Origin: Clostridia bacterium
Lineage (GTDB): Bacteria; Bacillota; Clostridia; Oscillospirales; Acutalibacteraceae
NCBI GenBank assembly: GCA_017517665.1
Contig: JAFWYP010000002.1
Coordinates: forward strand, 1 to 64,000
Direction: 5' to 3'
DNA: 64,000 bases
Every line of letters starts with the position of its first letter. Within the stretch, counting starts at the first letter, position 1. Of the stretch, positions 16,976-25,879 are shown in pieces. The translations under genes and the position numbers were made by a program. The notes beneath the pieces are model-generated. The model had not been told where the DNA came from. It did no database searches and saw only the letters and a list, made by a program, of their open reading frames with translations.

Positions 16976-17734
16976 ATGTACAGGGTATTAACATTCAACC
17001 TGCTTTGTGCAGGCAGAAAACACAGAAAATGGCAGAAAAGAGCTCCTCTTGTTTACAAAATCATCCGCGAAACAAATCCCGATTCATTCGGCGTTCAGGA
17101 AGCACACTGGTCATGGATGAAAAAACTTGCAAAAAATCTTCCCGAATACGCTTATGTCGGTGTGGGTAGAGATGACGGAAAGAAAAAGGGCGAATTTTCG
17201 GCAGTATTCTATAAGAAAGACAAATTCATCGCAAGCGACAGCGGAAATTTCTGGCTTTCCGAAACTCCCGACAAACCTTCAAAGGGTTGGGATGCCGCCT
17301 GCATAAGAGTTGCTTCTTATGTCAAGCTTACCGATAAGGAAACAGGCAAATCCTATGTCCACTTCAACACACATCTTGACCACGTCGGCAGACAGGCACA
17401 GATTAACGGTGCAAAAATGATTCAGGAAAAAGCCGCTTCCTTCGGCGGTGTACCCGTTGTCTGCACGGGCGACTTCAATGTTTATCAGGATTCCGACTGC
17501 TACAACACAATGGTTTCCGCAAACATGAAAGATGCAAGAAAACTTGCTCCCGAAACGGATAACTGCCTTACATACCACGGATTCAGACCCGACGAAATCA
17601 AGGCAATCATTGACTTTGTTTTTGTTGATGAAGCAACCGTTAAGCCCGTTAAATTCAAGGTTATTGATAAGATGATTGACGGACAGTATTATTCAGACCA
17701 CTATGCCGCATATGCAGACATAGAATTGGTGTGA
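16976..17734 (+). CDS. Cytoplasmic EEP-superfamily phosphodiesterase, copy 3
   Basis: This 252-aa copy lacks any signal sequence and starts directly with the catalytic domain (RVLTFNLLCAG). It then shows VQEAHWSW, HFNTHLDHVG, CTGDFNV and YSDHYAAYAD. The metal Glu and the HxD and SDH residues are kept. So two exported and one internal enzyme of the same fold are co-transcribed. The start follows the previous stop with no gap; its GGAGG lies inside copy 2. Confidence 0.85.
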   Translation: MYRVLTFNLLCAGRKHRKWQKRAPLVYKIIRETNPDSFGVQEAHWSWMKKLAKNLPEYAYVGVGRDDGKKKGEFSAVFYKKDKFIASDSGNFWLSETPDKPSKGWDAACIRVASYVKLTDKETGKSYVHFNTHLDHVGRQAQINGAKMIQEKAASFGGVPVVCTGDFNVYQDSDCYNTMVSANMKDARKLAPETDNCLTYHGFRPDEIKAIIDFVFVDEATVKPVKFKVIDKMIDGQYYSDHYAAYADIELV

Positions 17735-17812
17735 CGAATTTAAACATAATTCCAAAAGTGTAACACTTCCTCTTTTGTTTATTGACAATTATTTTAAGCA
17801 ATGCTAAAATTT

Positions 17813-17821
17813 TGTTATAAT
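17813..17821 (+). promoter_or_regulatory. Extended -10 promoter for the M28 peptidase gene
   Basis: TG-T-TATAAT is a consensus extended -10. A TTGACA at 17782-17787 is 28 nt away, too far to be its partner. Confidence 0.55.
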
Positions 17822-17841
17822 ATGCGAAAGGGGATTTTTTT

Positions 17842-19083
17842 GTGAATTTACAGAAAATCATTGACCAGAAAGACAGCGCCGCGAAATACATGGTAAAAGA
17901 AATTACTCATGTTATCAAAAAATGCGGTAAAAGAGACCCCGGTTCGGAGGGTGAAAAGAAATCCTGCGAATATATGGCAAAGGTTCTCGAAAAAGACTGC
18001 GGATGCGAAAACGTTAAGCTTGAAAGCTACGAAGTTGCACCCCGCGCTTTCTACGGATGGATTTATTTCACCGTAACTCTTGCTATTCTCGGCGCAGTTG
18101 TCTTCCCGTTTGCACCCATCATCTCAATTCCGCTTATCATTGCAGGCTTTGCAATTGTTCTTCTTCAGTTTGGTCTTTACAAAAAAGTTCTCGACCCTAT
18201 CTTCCCCAAAAAGACAAGCCACAATGTTACCGCCATCAAAAATTGCACAGGCGAAGTCAAGAGAAGAATTATCTTCAACGGCCACCCCGACGCTACATGG
18301 GAATGGCCCGTTAACTATGCTCTCGGCGGTGTAGGCTTTGAAGGCCATGCAATCATCGTTATCGGTGCAGCTGTATTCTATCTTGTTCTTTCAATTATAT
18401 ATGTTATAAAGAACGGCATCACCTTCGGCATGCCCGATGTTTCCGACCCTCTTGTCAAAGCAGGCCTCTGGGGTCTTATAACTCTCCCCTTCTCAATCGG
18501 TCTTTACTTCATGGTAAACTACCGCAGAGTTGTTGACGGTGCAAATGACAACCTCACAGGTTGCTACATGGGCATCGCAATTCTCAAATATCTCAAAGAT
18601 GCAGGCATTGAACTTGAAAACACCGAAATCGGCGTTGTTCTCACAGGCTCGGAAGAAATCGGTCTCAGAGGTTCAAAGGCATGGGCAGAGGCTCACAAGG
18701 GTGAATTCCAGGATGTTCCCACATTCATCTATGCTTATGATACAATCAATGACCCCAAATATCTTATGTCAAACTACTATGACCTTAACGGCACCGTAAG
18801 ATCCGATAAAGATGCTTGCGACCTGTTCATGGAAGCTGCCAAAGCTGTTGGTGTTCCCTGCAAAAAGGGCGGTGTGCCTCCCCTCGGCGGTGCAACGGAT
18901 TCAGCAGGCTTTGCTCAGGGCGGATTCAAAGCAGCAGGTGTTACAGGTCTTAACCACAAGCTTGAACGCTATTACCACACAAGACTTGATACATACACCA
19001 ACATGAACGAAGCAGGTATTGCAAACTGCTTCGCAGCAAGCGTTAAGATGCTTGAAATGTTCGATGAAGGTGCAAAACAGTAA
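17842..19083 (+). CDS. M28-family peptidase with inserted membrane helices
   Basis: A 413-aa protein with GTG start and AAAGGGGA site. Zinc-peptidase M28 elements are present: FNGHPDATW (first metal His/Asp), DGANDNLTG (bridging Asp), LTGSEEIGLRG (catalytic Glu-Glu), AYDTIND, and a late HTRLDTY. About four hydrophobic segments (near residues 72-95, 95-112, 170-190 and 208-228) interrupt the N-terminal half, so the enzyme should be membrane-embedded. Which side of the membrane the active site faces is unclear. It is monocistronic with its own terminator. Confidence 0.85.
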   Translation: MNLQKIIDQKDSAAKYMVKEITHVIKKCGKRDPGSEGEKKSCEYMAKVLEKDCGCENVKLESYEVAPRAFYGWIYFTVTLAILGAVVFPFAPIISIPLIIAGFAIVLLQFGLYKKVLDPIFPKKTSHNVTAIKNCTGEVKRRIIFNGHPDATWEWPVNYALGGVGFEGHAIIVIGAAVFYLVLSIIYVIKNGITFGMPDVSDPLVKAGLWGLITLPFSIGLYFMVNYRRVVDGANDNLTGCYMGIAILKYLKDAGIELENTEIGVVLTGSEEIGLRGSKAWAEAHKGEFQDVPTFIYAYDTINDPKYLMSNYYDLNGTVRSDKDACDLFMEAAKAVGVPCKKGGVPPLGGATDSAGFAQGGFKAAGVTGLNHKLERYYHTRLDTYTNMNEAGIANCFAASVKMLEMFDEGAKQ

Positions 19084-19092
19084 AATAAAATT

Positions 19093-19127
19093 GGGCAAGA
19101 ACAACAAATTCTTGCCCTTTCTTTTTT
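19093..19127 (+). terminator. Intrinsic terminator of the M28 gene
   Basis: A perfect 9-bp stem GGGCAAGAA/TTCTTGCCC with a 7-nt loop is followed by TTTCTTTTTT. Confidence 0.9.
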
Positions 19128-19140
19128 ATAATTTAAACAA

Positions 19141-19170
19141 TTGAAAAGAGCTTTGCTTTTATGATATAAT
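19141..19170 (+). promoter_or_regulatory. Promoter of the PHP-domain gene
   Basis: TTGAAA and TATAAT are 18 nt apart, about 30 nt before the start codon. Confidence 0.65.
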
Positions 19171-19199
19171 TGCTATATTATTTTAAGGGAGATGATACC

Positions 19200-20714
19200 A
19201 TGAAAATCGCAAAAAAAATCATTTCACTCCTCCTTGCGGGAACAATGATTTTCTGTGCCTCACCTGTTTTTGCAAATAACTCCTCACCCGCCCAATCACA
19301 AAAAAACTATATCATTGACAACCCTTATGAAGGAATTGATTGGGATAAGTGGGATGACTACAAGACCCAACTTCATTGCCACACCACCGCAAGCGACGGT
19401 TTTCTTACCATTGATGAGTTCTGCAAAATGCATTATGCTCTCGACTTTGAAATCGTTGCTCTCACAGACCACGGCACACTCAACAGAGGCTGGAATGTTG
19501 AACCCGAAACAGTTCCTCTTATGCGTTTTATAAAGAAAGAACGCACCAAAATGGCAGATATCATTCCTATCCCTGAAGAGGAATATCAGTCATATATCAA
19601 CGGAACAAACCCCAACAGATCCTTTGTTACCTCTGCAGGTGATACTCTTACAAGAACAACCACCAACGGCATGCTTGATGTTCCTCTCGGAATTGAGCTT
19701 AATATGGCAACACCCTTTGCAGACTGCCATCTTACAGGCTACTGGGCAGAATACGGTCAGGGTCTTGCAGGCGTTTTCGGCGATTACGAAACTCCCTCAA
19801 AGGGCGTTAAGGAAGCAAATGGAATTTCTTTCCTTTCCCACGTCGGCGAATATGTTTACATTGATAAAGACTCCGAAAAATATGTCGGTCAGAAGGTTGA
19901 CGAATACTACGTCAACAAATTTGCAAAGATTTTCATTGACAATGCAGGCTCATCTCTCGGTACGGGCATCAACAGCGCAACTGATGCTCATACACGCTGC
20001 GACCGTATACTCTATGACCAGATTCTTCAGAAGACAATTCCCTACGGCGTTGTTCCCTGGGGCAACACCTTTGCGGATTCTCACAGCGAAACATCAATAA
20101 ACGATGCCTACACAATGAGCTGGATGCCCGAGCTTTCACTTGAAGCATTCCGCCGCTGCCTTGAAAAAGGTCAGTTCTTCTCAATTTCTCACTTCTCCAA
20201 CGGCGTTGAACTTAACGGCATGGAAGAAATGCCCGGTTTTGTTGAACAGAATGTTTATGATACAAAAGCTTATTGGCTTGATAACACTCCTCAGGTCAAG
20301 AGAATGAATGTTGACCAGGATGCAGACACAATCACCGTTGAAGGCATTAACGCAAACATCATCACATGGGTTTCAAACGGCGAAGTTATCAAGAGAGAAA
20401 GCATTGAAGACGGCAGCGCAACTCTCGACCTTCACAACGATGAATTCCTTGCAGAGCCTTATATGTATGTAAGATTCTATCTCTCGGGCGACAACGGCAT
20501 TTGCTATTCACAGCCGCTTGTTCTCAACGTTGAGGGTGAGGAATTTGAAAAGGTTGAAGTTCCCGAAACACATGATATCTCGACCTTCCTCAGAGGTCTT
20601 GTAACAGTTGTTGACGTTGCATTCTTCAGACTGAATCCGTTTATCTGGATATTCAAATATTTCGGCCTCGGTTACAATCCGATAACATTTGACAGACTCA
20701 TCAATCCGTTCTAA
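19200..20714 (+). CDS. Secreted PHP-domain phosphoesterase
   Basis: A 504-aa exported protein: signal peptide 1-26 ending VFA, then a PHP (polymerase and histidinol phosphatase) metal site with LHCHTTASDG, LTDHGTLN and later SATDAHTRCD. A beta-rich region follows (about 370-450). The C-terminus is hydrophobic and aromatic (from about 462) and may contact the membrane. PHP proteins are trinuclear metal phosphoesterases; the substrate is unknown. I start at the ATG with GGGAG 7-11 nt upstream, ten codons after an earlier in-frame ATG that overlaps the -10 region. Confidence 0.85.
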   Translation: MKIAKKIISLLLAGTMIFCASPVFANNSSPAQSQKNYIIDNPYEGIDWDKWDDYKTQLHCHTTASDGFLTIDEFCKMHYALDFEIVALTDHGTLNRGWNVEPETVPLMRFIKKERTKMADIIPIPEEEYQSYINGTNPNRSFVTSAGDTLTRTTTNGMLDVPLGIELNMATPFADCHLTGYWAEYGQGLAGVFGDYETPSKGVKEANGISFLSHVGEYVYIDKDSEKYVGQKVDEYYVNKFAKIFIDNAGSSLGTGINSATDAHTRCDRILYDQILQKTIPYGVVPWGNTFADSHSETSINDAYTMSWMPELSLEAFRRCLEKGQFFSISHFSNGVELNGMEEMPGFVEQNVYDTKAYWLDNTPQVKRMNVDQDADTITVEGINANIITWVSNGEVIKRESIEDGSATLDLHNDEFLAEPYMYVRFYLSGDNGICYSQPLVLNVEGEEFEKVEVPETHDISTFLRGLVTVVDVAFFRLNPFIWIFKYFGLGYNPITFDRLINPF

Positions 20715-20723
20715 ACAACAATT

Positions 20724-20753
20724 AATCCCCCTGATTTTTTCAGGGGGATTTTT
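20724..20753. terminator. Terminator between the PHP gene and potD
   Basis: AATCCCCCTGA/TCAGGGGGATT is a perfect 11-bp stem with a T5 loop. On the plus strand a T5 tail follows; on the minus strand the tail is ATTAATTGTTGTTT, so it may also stop the pot operon less efficiently. Confidence 0.85.
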
Positions 20754-20759
20754 CATGTC

Positions 20760-22025
20760 TTATATATTCTCTCTGTACTTTTTTCTTGCATATCTGAAAA
20801 CGATATATGCAATGCAGATTAATGCAAAAATTCCGATATAAAGCGCATATTTCTGCGCTTCGGGAGTCATTTTTTCACCGTCATCCGCAACATCGGCATC
20901 ATCGCCGCCGAAGAACAGCGCCGAATTACCCGTTCCCGAAGGCACATGATTCTTGACATCATCCCAGAGTGTACTCATAAGAGCAAGAATTTCGGGTTTG
21001 AGATTGAGGAAAAGCTGAGTTTTAAACTGTCCGTCTGCGGGATAAAGGATATCGTTTTCATAATACGAATATTCCGGATTGGAATAAACCTCTGTATGAG
21101 GACTTGCATAGCAGATATATTCCGCATTGGCAAGAGCAACCTCGGGTTCGAGAAGAAAGTTGATATAAAGCTCTGCAGCAAGCTTATTCTTTGAGCCTTT
21201 GAGAATACAGGCACCGTCAACAAAGAAGTTAACACCTTCTTCGGGATAAACAAAAGCAAGGTCGGGATTGTTTTCCTGCATTGAAAGGAAGTCGCCTGCA
21301 TAATAGGGTGCAAAAGCAGCTTCGCCTGCTTCCATTTTAAGAAATACTTCATCATTTACATATGCGGGAGAAATATTCTTCTGCTCTTTGAGAAGCTCTG
21401 CGGCAATTCTCCACGAAGCGGGAGATTCGTTGTTATAGTCCATTCCGAGAATGCTCTGTGCAATTGCAAAGGCATCACGGGGATTGTTGAACATGAGAAT
21501 ACTGTTTGAATAATTTTCATCCCAGAGTGAAGTCCAGCTTGTGGGAGCCTCTTCAACCATCGCCGTGTTATAAATAAGACCTACCATGCCGACTGTATAA
21601 GGTACGGAATAAATGTTTTCGGGGTCATGAGCAAGATTTTTATATTTTTCGGGGATATATTTATAATTCGGGATATTTGAAAAATCAAGAGGCTGGAGCA
21701 TATCCTCCGTTATCATTCGCTGAATCATGTAGTCAGAAGGAATAACGATGTCGTATGAAACTCCGCCGCCCTTGAGCTTTGAATACATAACCTCATTGTT
21801 ATCGTAGGTTTCATAAACAACGTTAATGCCGTATTTTTCTTCAAATGCCGCATTTACGTTGAGCGAATCGTCAACGCCGTCAGAAATATATTCGCCCCAG
21901 TTATAAACATAGAGGGTTGTGCCTTTGAGGGCATCTATCTCACTCTGCTCCGCAGCAAAAGCAAATGCGCACGGAACAAAAGCAATTATCAGCGCAAGAA
22001 GCGCGGAAACTATTCTGTTTTTCAA
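20760..22025 (-). CDS. potD: Spermidine/putrescine ABC transporter substrate-binding protein with C-terminal membrane anchor
   Basis: A 421-aa periplasmic-binding-fold protein (SBP_bac_8/PotD type) with LYVYNWGEYI near the mature N-terminus and family motifs VIPSDYMI and VPYTVGMVGLIYNT. It has a signal peptide (about 1-26, AFA-AEQ) but no lipobox. Instead a transmembrane helix lies at about 392-412 followed by a basic tail (RYARKKYREN), so it is probably tethered by its C-terminus. The TTG start is chosen because AAAGGAG is 8 nt upstream, whereas the earlier GTG overlaps that site. It is the last gene of potABCD. Confidence 0.9.
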   Translation of the reverse strand: MKNRIVSALLALIIAFVPCAFAFAAEQSEIDALKGTTLYVYNWGEYISDGVDDSLNVNAAFEEKYGINVVYETYDNNEVMYSKLKGGGVSYDIVIPSDYMIQRMITEDMLQPLDFSNIPNYKYIPEKYKNLAHDPENIYSVPYTVGMVGLIYNTAMVEEAPTSWTSLWDENYSNSILMFNNPRDAFAIAQSILGMDYNNESPASWRIAAELLKEQKNISPAYVNDEVFLKMEAGEAAFAPYYAGDFLSMQENNPDLAFVYPEEGVNFFVDGACILKGSKNKLAAELYINFLLEPEVALANAEYICYASPHTEVYSNPEYSYYENDILYPADGQFKTQLFLNLKPEILALMSTLWDDVKNHVPSGTGNSALFFGGDDADVADDGEKMTPEAQKYALYIGIFALICIAYIVFRYARKKYRENI

Positions 22026-22052
22026 TTCTATCACTCCTTTGAGTAATACCGA

Positions 22053-22856
22053 TTACTTTTTCTTTGATTTTTCTTCGCTCTTCTGCTGTGCAATATTATA
22101 AAGAATAAGAAGCAGAAGAATGCTTACAAATATCAAAGCGGAAAGTGCATACATATCGGGCTTGACTCTCTTCTTTGTCATTGAGAAAATGGCAATGGGA
22201 AGAGTCTGGAAACCCGGACCGCCGGTGAAATAACTGATTATGAAATCATCCAGCGAAAGAGTGAACGCCATAATCATGCCTGTAATGATACCGGGCATGA
22301 TTGACGGAAGAACAACCTTAAAGAAAGCCGATGCAGGCTTGCAGCCGAGGTCCTGTGCGGCTTCAGCAAGATTTCTGTCCGTCTGGCGGAGCTTGGGAAG
22401 AACGGTAAGAATAACATAAGGCAGATTGAATGTGACATGAGCAATAAGCAGAGTTCCGAATCCGAGCACTGCGTCAATATTAACAAGTCTGCCGACAAAA
22501 ACAAAAAGAAGCATCATCGAGATACCCGTTACGATTTCGGGATTCATCATGGGAATATTGGTAACTGCCATGATTCCCGAACGGGGTATGCCCTTTTTGA
22601 ATTTATCTATTCCCACCGCCGCGGCAGTTCCGAGAACGGTTGCGATAACAGATGAGCTTACCGCAAGAATAAGCGTGTTATAAAGCGCTCTGAGGGTTGC
22701 TTCGTCCTCAAGAAGGACTTTATACCATTGAAGAGAGAAACCCGACAATACGCTTGTGCTGCTCGATGAATTGAATGAAAAAACAATCATTACAATAATC
22801 GGAGCATAAAGGAAAATGAACACGAGGGCAGCATATGCCTTTGATGCGATTTTCAT
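22053..22856 (-). CDS. potC: Spermidine/putrescine ABC transporter permease PotC
   Basis: A 267-aa inner membrane permease with about six helices and the ATPase-coupling EAA loop EAAQDLGCKPASAFFKVVLPSIMPG (about 165-190). Polyamine-type features include the N-terminal MIVFSFNSS segment and FTLSLDDFIISYFT near 207-220. It overlaps potB by 4 nt; potD follows after a 27-nt gap. Together with PotB it forms the pore. Confidence 0.92.
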   Translation of the reverse strand: MKIASKAYAALVFIFLYAPIIVMIVFSFNSSSSTSVLSGFSLQWYKVLLEDEATLRALYNTLILAVSSSVIATVLGTAAAVGIDKFKKGIPRSGIMAVTNIPMMNPEIVTGISMMLLFVFVGRLVNIDAVLGFGTLLIAHVTFNLPYVILTVLPKLRQTDRNLAEAAQDLGCKPASAFFKVVLPSIMPGIITGMIMAFTLSLDDFIISYFTGGPGFQTLPIAIFSMTKKRVKPDMYALSALIFVSILLLLILYNIAQQKSEEKSKKK

Positions 22857-23677
22857 ATAACCATGCCCTCCTCATCACCTGAAAAGCGGTTCATAACCGC
22901 CATGCAGATAAGAATAAGCACCATGAGAACAAGCGAAAGTGATGCACCGAGGTTATAATTATACGACTGCTGGAACTGTCTTTCGATAACATCGCCGATA
23001 AGGTCAAACGAACCGCCGCCGAGCTTCTGTGAAATATAGAAAGTGCTGACGGATGGAACAAAAACCATTGTGATACCCGAAACGATACCGGGCATGCTCA
23101 TGGGAATGATGCATTTTCTGATAACGGTGAGTCTGTTGCCTCCGAGGTCCTGACAGGCTTCAACCATGCTGTGGTCAAGCTTTGCCATAACGGAATAAAT
23201 CGGCATAATCATATAGGGCAGGAAATTATAAACCATGCCCAGAATAACCGCGCCCTCTGTATTAATCATATGTATCGGGTCAATGCCGAACTTGCCGAGA
23301 AAGCTGTTGATGATACCCGTATCCTGCAAAAGAGCCATCCATGAATATGTCCTTATAAGGAAGCTCATCCACATCGGAAGCATAACAAGCATAACAAGCG
23401 TGCGCTGAACCTTCTCTGTTTTCTGCGAAATGATATACGCAAGCGGAAACGCTATGATAAGGCAGATTATCGTTGCCTCAATACCGAACCATATGGAACG
23501 AAGAAAGGTGGGTGTGTATTTTCCGAGAGCCTCAATGTTTTCAAAGGTAAATGCACCCGAAGCATCGGTAAATGAATAATATACAACAAAAATCAGCGGA
23601 GCAACTATAAACAGAACCGACCATACGATATAAGGAGAGGCAATAAGCTTTGTTCTGAGTGAAGAACGGCTGTTCAT
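22853..23677 (-). CDS. potB: Spermidine/putrescine ABC transporter permease PotB
   Basis: A 274-aa permease with six predicted helices. The EAA loop reads [20 protein letters not shown]; the periplasmic [12 protein letters not shown] segment is typical of PotB. The start overlaps the potA stop by 4 nt, consistent with stoichiometric production of the heterodimer. Confidence 0.92.
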   Translation of the reverse strand: MNSRSSLRTKLIASPYIVWSVLFIVAPLIFVVYYSFTDASGAFTFENIEALGKYTPTFLRSIWFGIEATIICLIIAFPLAYIISQKTEKVQRTLVMLVMLPMWMSFLIRTYSWMALLQDTGIINSFLGKFGIDPIHMINTEGAVILGMVYNFLPYMIMPIYSVMAKLDHSMVEACQDLGGNRLTVIRKCIIPMSMPGIVSGITMVFVPSVSTFYISQKLGGGSFDLIGDVIERQFQQSYNYNLGASLSLVLMVLILICMAVMNRFSGDEEGMVI

Positions 23678-24798
23678 TCCTCCACCTCCTCCTCGGCATT
23701 GGAAAGCTCATCAAACTCCTCGCTGAAGGAGCTGTAGTCTCCGTATATACCCGAATACTCGGATTTTTTCATGATATGTATTGCGTCGGGCTCAATAAAG
23801 AGTCCGATTTTTGCGCCTTCCGGCTGATAATCGGTTGTCTGAATCATCCACTTGAAGCCGCCGATATCAACAATAATTTCAAAATGAACGCCCTTGAAGG
23901 TTACGGATGTTACAACACCGCAGAGCATTCCCTTTTCGGGTTCAACAACATCAACGTCCTCGGGACGTACAACAACATCAACCGCCTCATTCTTGCCGAA
24001 TCCTTTATCAAGACACTCAAAACGGTGTCCCGAGAAATCAACAAGGCAGTCATCAATCATAACACCGTCAAGAATGTTACTTTCGCCGATAAAGTCGGCA
24101 ACAAAAGCATTCTTGGGTTCATTATAAATATCAAGAGGAGTTCCTATCTGCTGGATAACGCCGCCGTCCATAACAACGATTGTGTCGGACATCGAAAGTG
24201 CTTCCTCCTGGTCATGGGTAACGTAAATGAAGGTTATGCCGAGTCTCTGCTGAATATTTTTGAGTTCAACCTGCATATCCTTGCGAAGCTTCAGGTCAAG
24301 TGCACCGAGAGGTTCGTCAAGAAGAAGAACTCTGGGTTTTACCGCAAGAGCTCTTGCAATTGCAACTCTCTGCTGCTGACCGCCTGAAAGCGAATTTATA
24401 TTGCGTTTATTAAAGCCCGTAAGGTTAACCAAAGCGAGCATTTCTTCAACTGTTTCTTTAATCTGCTTTTCGGGAACTTTCTTTATTCTTAAACCGAAAG
24501 CAACGTTTTCATAAACATTAAGGTGCGGAAAAAGTGCATAACGCTGAAAAATAGTGTTAACCTGCCTTTTGTGAGGAGGAACACCATTAATCTTTTTGCC
24601 TTCAAAAATAACCTCACCTTCGTCGGGTTCGATAAATCCCGCAATAATCCTGAGCGTGGTGGTTTTACCGCAGCCCGAAGGACCGAGAAATGTTATAAAC
24701 TCCTTGTCACGAATGTAGAGGTTGAGATTTTTAAGCACCTGATTATTCCCGAAGGTTACGGAAATATTTTTCAAATCAATTATTGCATTTTTTTCCAA
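23674..24798 (-). CDS. potA: Spermidine/putrescine ABC transporter ATPase PotA
   Basis: A 374-aa ATPase with Walker [10 protein letters not shown] (about 38-46), Q-loop region, signature [15 protein letters not shown] (about 138-152), Walker [13 protein letters not shown] (about 158-169) and H-loop [11 protein letters not shown]-terminal TOBE-type regulatory domain follows from about 280. The start is a TTG with GAGGGG 8 nt upstream. It is the first gene of the operon, behind a consensus-like promoter. The last 25 residues are strongly acidic. Confidence 0.95.
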   Translation of the reverse strand: MEKNAIIDLKNISVTFGNNQVLKNLNLYIRDKEFITFLGPSGCGKTTTLRIIAGFIEPDEGEVIFEGKKINGVPPHKRQVNTIFQRYALFPHLNVYENVAFGLRIKKVPEKQIKETVEEMLALVNLTGFNKRNINSLSGGQQQRVAIARALAVKPRVLLLDEPLGALDLKLRKDMQVELKNIQQRLGITFIYVTHDQEEALSMSDTIVVMDGGVIQQIGTPLDIYNEPKNAFVADFIGESNILDGVMIDDCLVDFSGHRFECLDKGFGKNEAVDVVVRPEDVDVVEPEKGMLCGVVTSVTFKGVHFEIIVDIGGFKWMIQTTDYQPEGAKIGLFIEPDAIHIMKKSEYSGIYGDYSSFSEEFDELSNAEEEVEE

Positions 24799-24872
24799 TT
24801 ATGCAGCCCCTCTCTGCCTTTGCCGGATATAACGGCGAAGCGGCCAATAATAGTGATATTATGTTAATATAA

Positions 24873-24901
24873 AATATAGTGCAAAAATCCGCAAATGTCA
24901 A
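24873..24901 (-). promoter_or_regulatory. Promoter of potABCD
   Basis: On the minus strand a perfect TTGACA (24901-24896), a 17-nt spacer and TATATT (24878-24873). The leader before potA is about 70 nt and contains a short GCCGTTATATCCGGC stem-like stretch. Confidence 0.8.
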
Positions 24902-25102
24902 CAATTTTTTTGAGAAATTCACGATAAATCCGCAACGGCTCAAAGCCTGCAAATATTTTTCTTCGATTTACTCTTGAATACTCGTTTTTACTCTGCTTTA
25001 CTAACTTTTTTGTTTGATAAAAATTTTAATAAAATCAAGGTAAATAACCCCCCGATAAAGTGGCAATACTTCTCTTGAAAGAATATTTTTGGGGGTAATT
25101 AT
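24902..25102. other. Intergenic region between potA and sigG
   Basis: This stretch is AT-rich. It must hold the sigG promoter, yet I find no convincing sigma-A match and could not place a sigma-F/sigma-G -35/-10 pair with confidence. GGGGGT serves as the ribosome binding site just before the TTG start of sigG. No gene is visible. Confidence 0.5.
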
Positions 25103-25879
25103 TTGCAATTCAACAAAGTTGAAATCTGCGGAGTGAATACGGCAAAATTAAGAGTCCTTAAGGAAAGTGAAAAAATCGAACTTCTCAGGAAAGCAAGGGC
25201 AGGCGATAAAAAAGCCAGAGATGAGCTTGTGACGGGAAACTTAAGGCTCGTTTTAAGCGTTATTCAGCGTTTTGCAAACAGAGGAGAAAATCCCGACGAC
25301 CTTTTTCAGGTGGGGTGCATAGGTCTTATAAAAGCTATTGACAATTTCGACCTCAGCCTTGATGTGAGATTCAGTACCTATGCCTGCCCGATGATAATAG
25401 GCGAAGTAAGACGCCATCTGCGTGACAACAACCCGATAAGAGTCAGCCGTTCCGTAAGGGATACGGCATATCATGCCATGCAGGTGAGGGAAAGGCTGAT
25501 AAATGAGCTTGAACGGGACCCGACTCCCGAGGAAATCGCAAAAGAACTCGGTACAGACAAAGAGAGCGTTGTTATCGCCCTGGATGCAATTGTTGAACCT
25601 GTTTCGCTCAGCGAGCCCGTTTATTCCGACGGCGGCGACACGATTTACGTTATGGACCAGATAGGCGACACAGAAACGGATGAAAGCTGGCTTGAGGAAA
25701 TCCTTTTGAAGCAGGCAATCAAGTCGCTCAGCGACAGAGAGAAAAAAATCCTCCATCTGCGCTTTATGCTCGGCAAAACACAGATGGAGGTTGCTGATGA
25801 AATAGGTATTTCTCAAGCACAGGTTTCAAGGCTTGAGAAAGGCGCTATTAAAAGAATTAAAGATAATAATAGGGTGTGA
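25103..25879 (+). CDS. sigG: RNA polymerase sporulation sigma factor SigG
   Basis: A 258-aa sigma-70 family factor that directs forespore gene expression after engulfment. The N-terminal NKVEICGVNTAKL is the SigG signature. Regions 2 (LVTGNLRLVLSVIQRF, DDLFQVGCIGLIKAIDNFD, FSTYACPMIIGE), 3 (VRERLINE) and 4 (GKTQMEVADEIGISQAQVSRLEKGA) follow. Its presence implies endospore formation. spoIIGA and sigE, usual neighbours in Bacillus and many Clostridia, are absent here. The TTG start may limit expression. Confidence 0.95.
   Translation: MQFNKVEICGVNTAKLRVLKESEKIELLRKARAGDKKARDELVTGNLRLVLSVIQRFANRGENPDDLFQVGCIGLIKAIDNFDLSLDVRFSTYACPMIIGEVRRHLRDNNPIRVSRSVRDTAYHAMQVRERLINELERDPTPEEIAKELGTDKESVVIALDAIVEPVSLSEPVYSDGGDTIYVMDQIGDTETDESWLEEILLKQAIKSLSDREKKILHLRFMLGKTQMEVADEIGISQAQVSRLEKGAIKRIKDNNRV

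Noticed and set aside
17782..17821. Standard -35/-10 promoter using the TTGACA before the M28 gene
   Set aside because: The spacing to TATAAT is 28 nt, far outside the normal 16-18. Only the extended -10 is reported.
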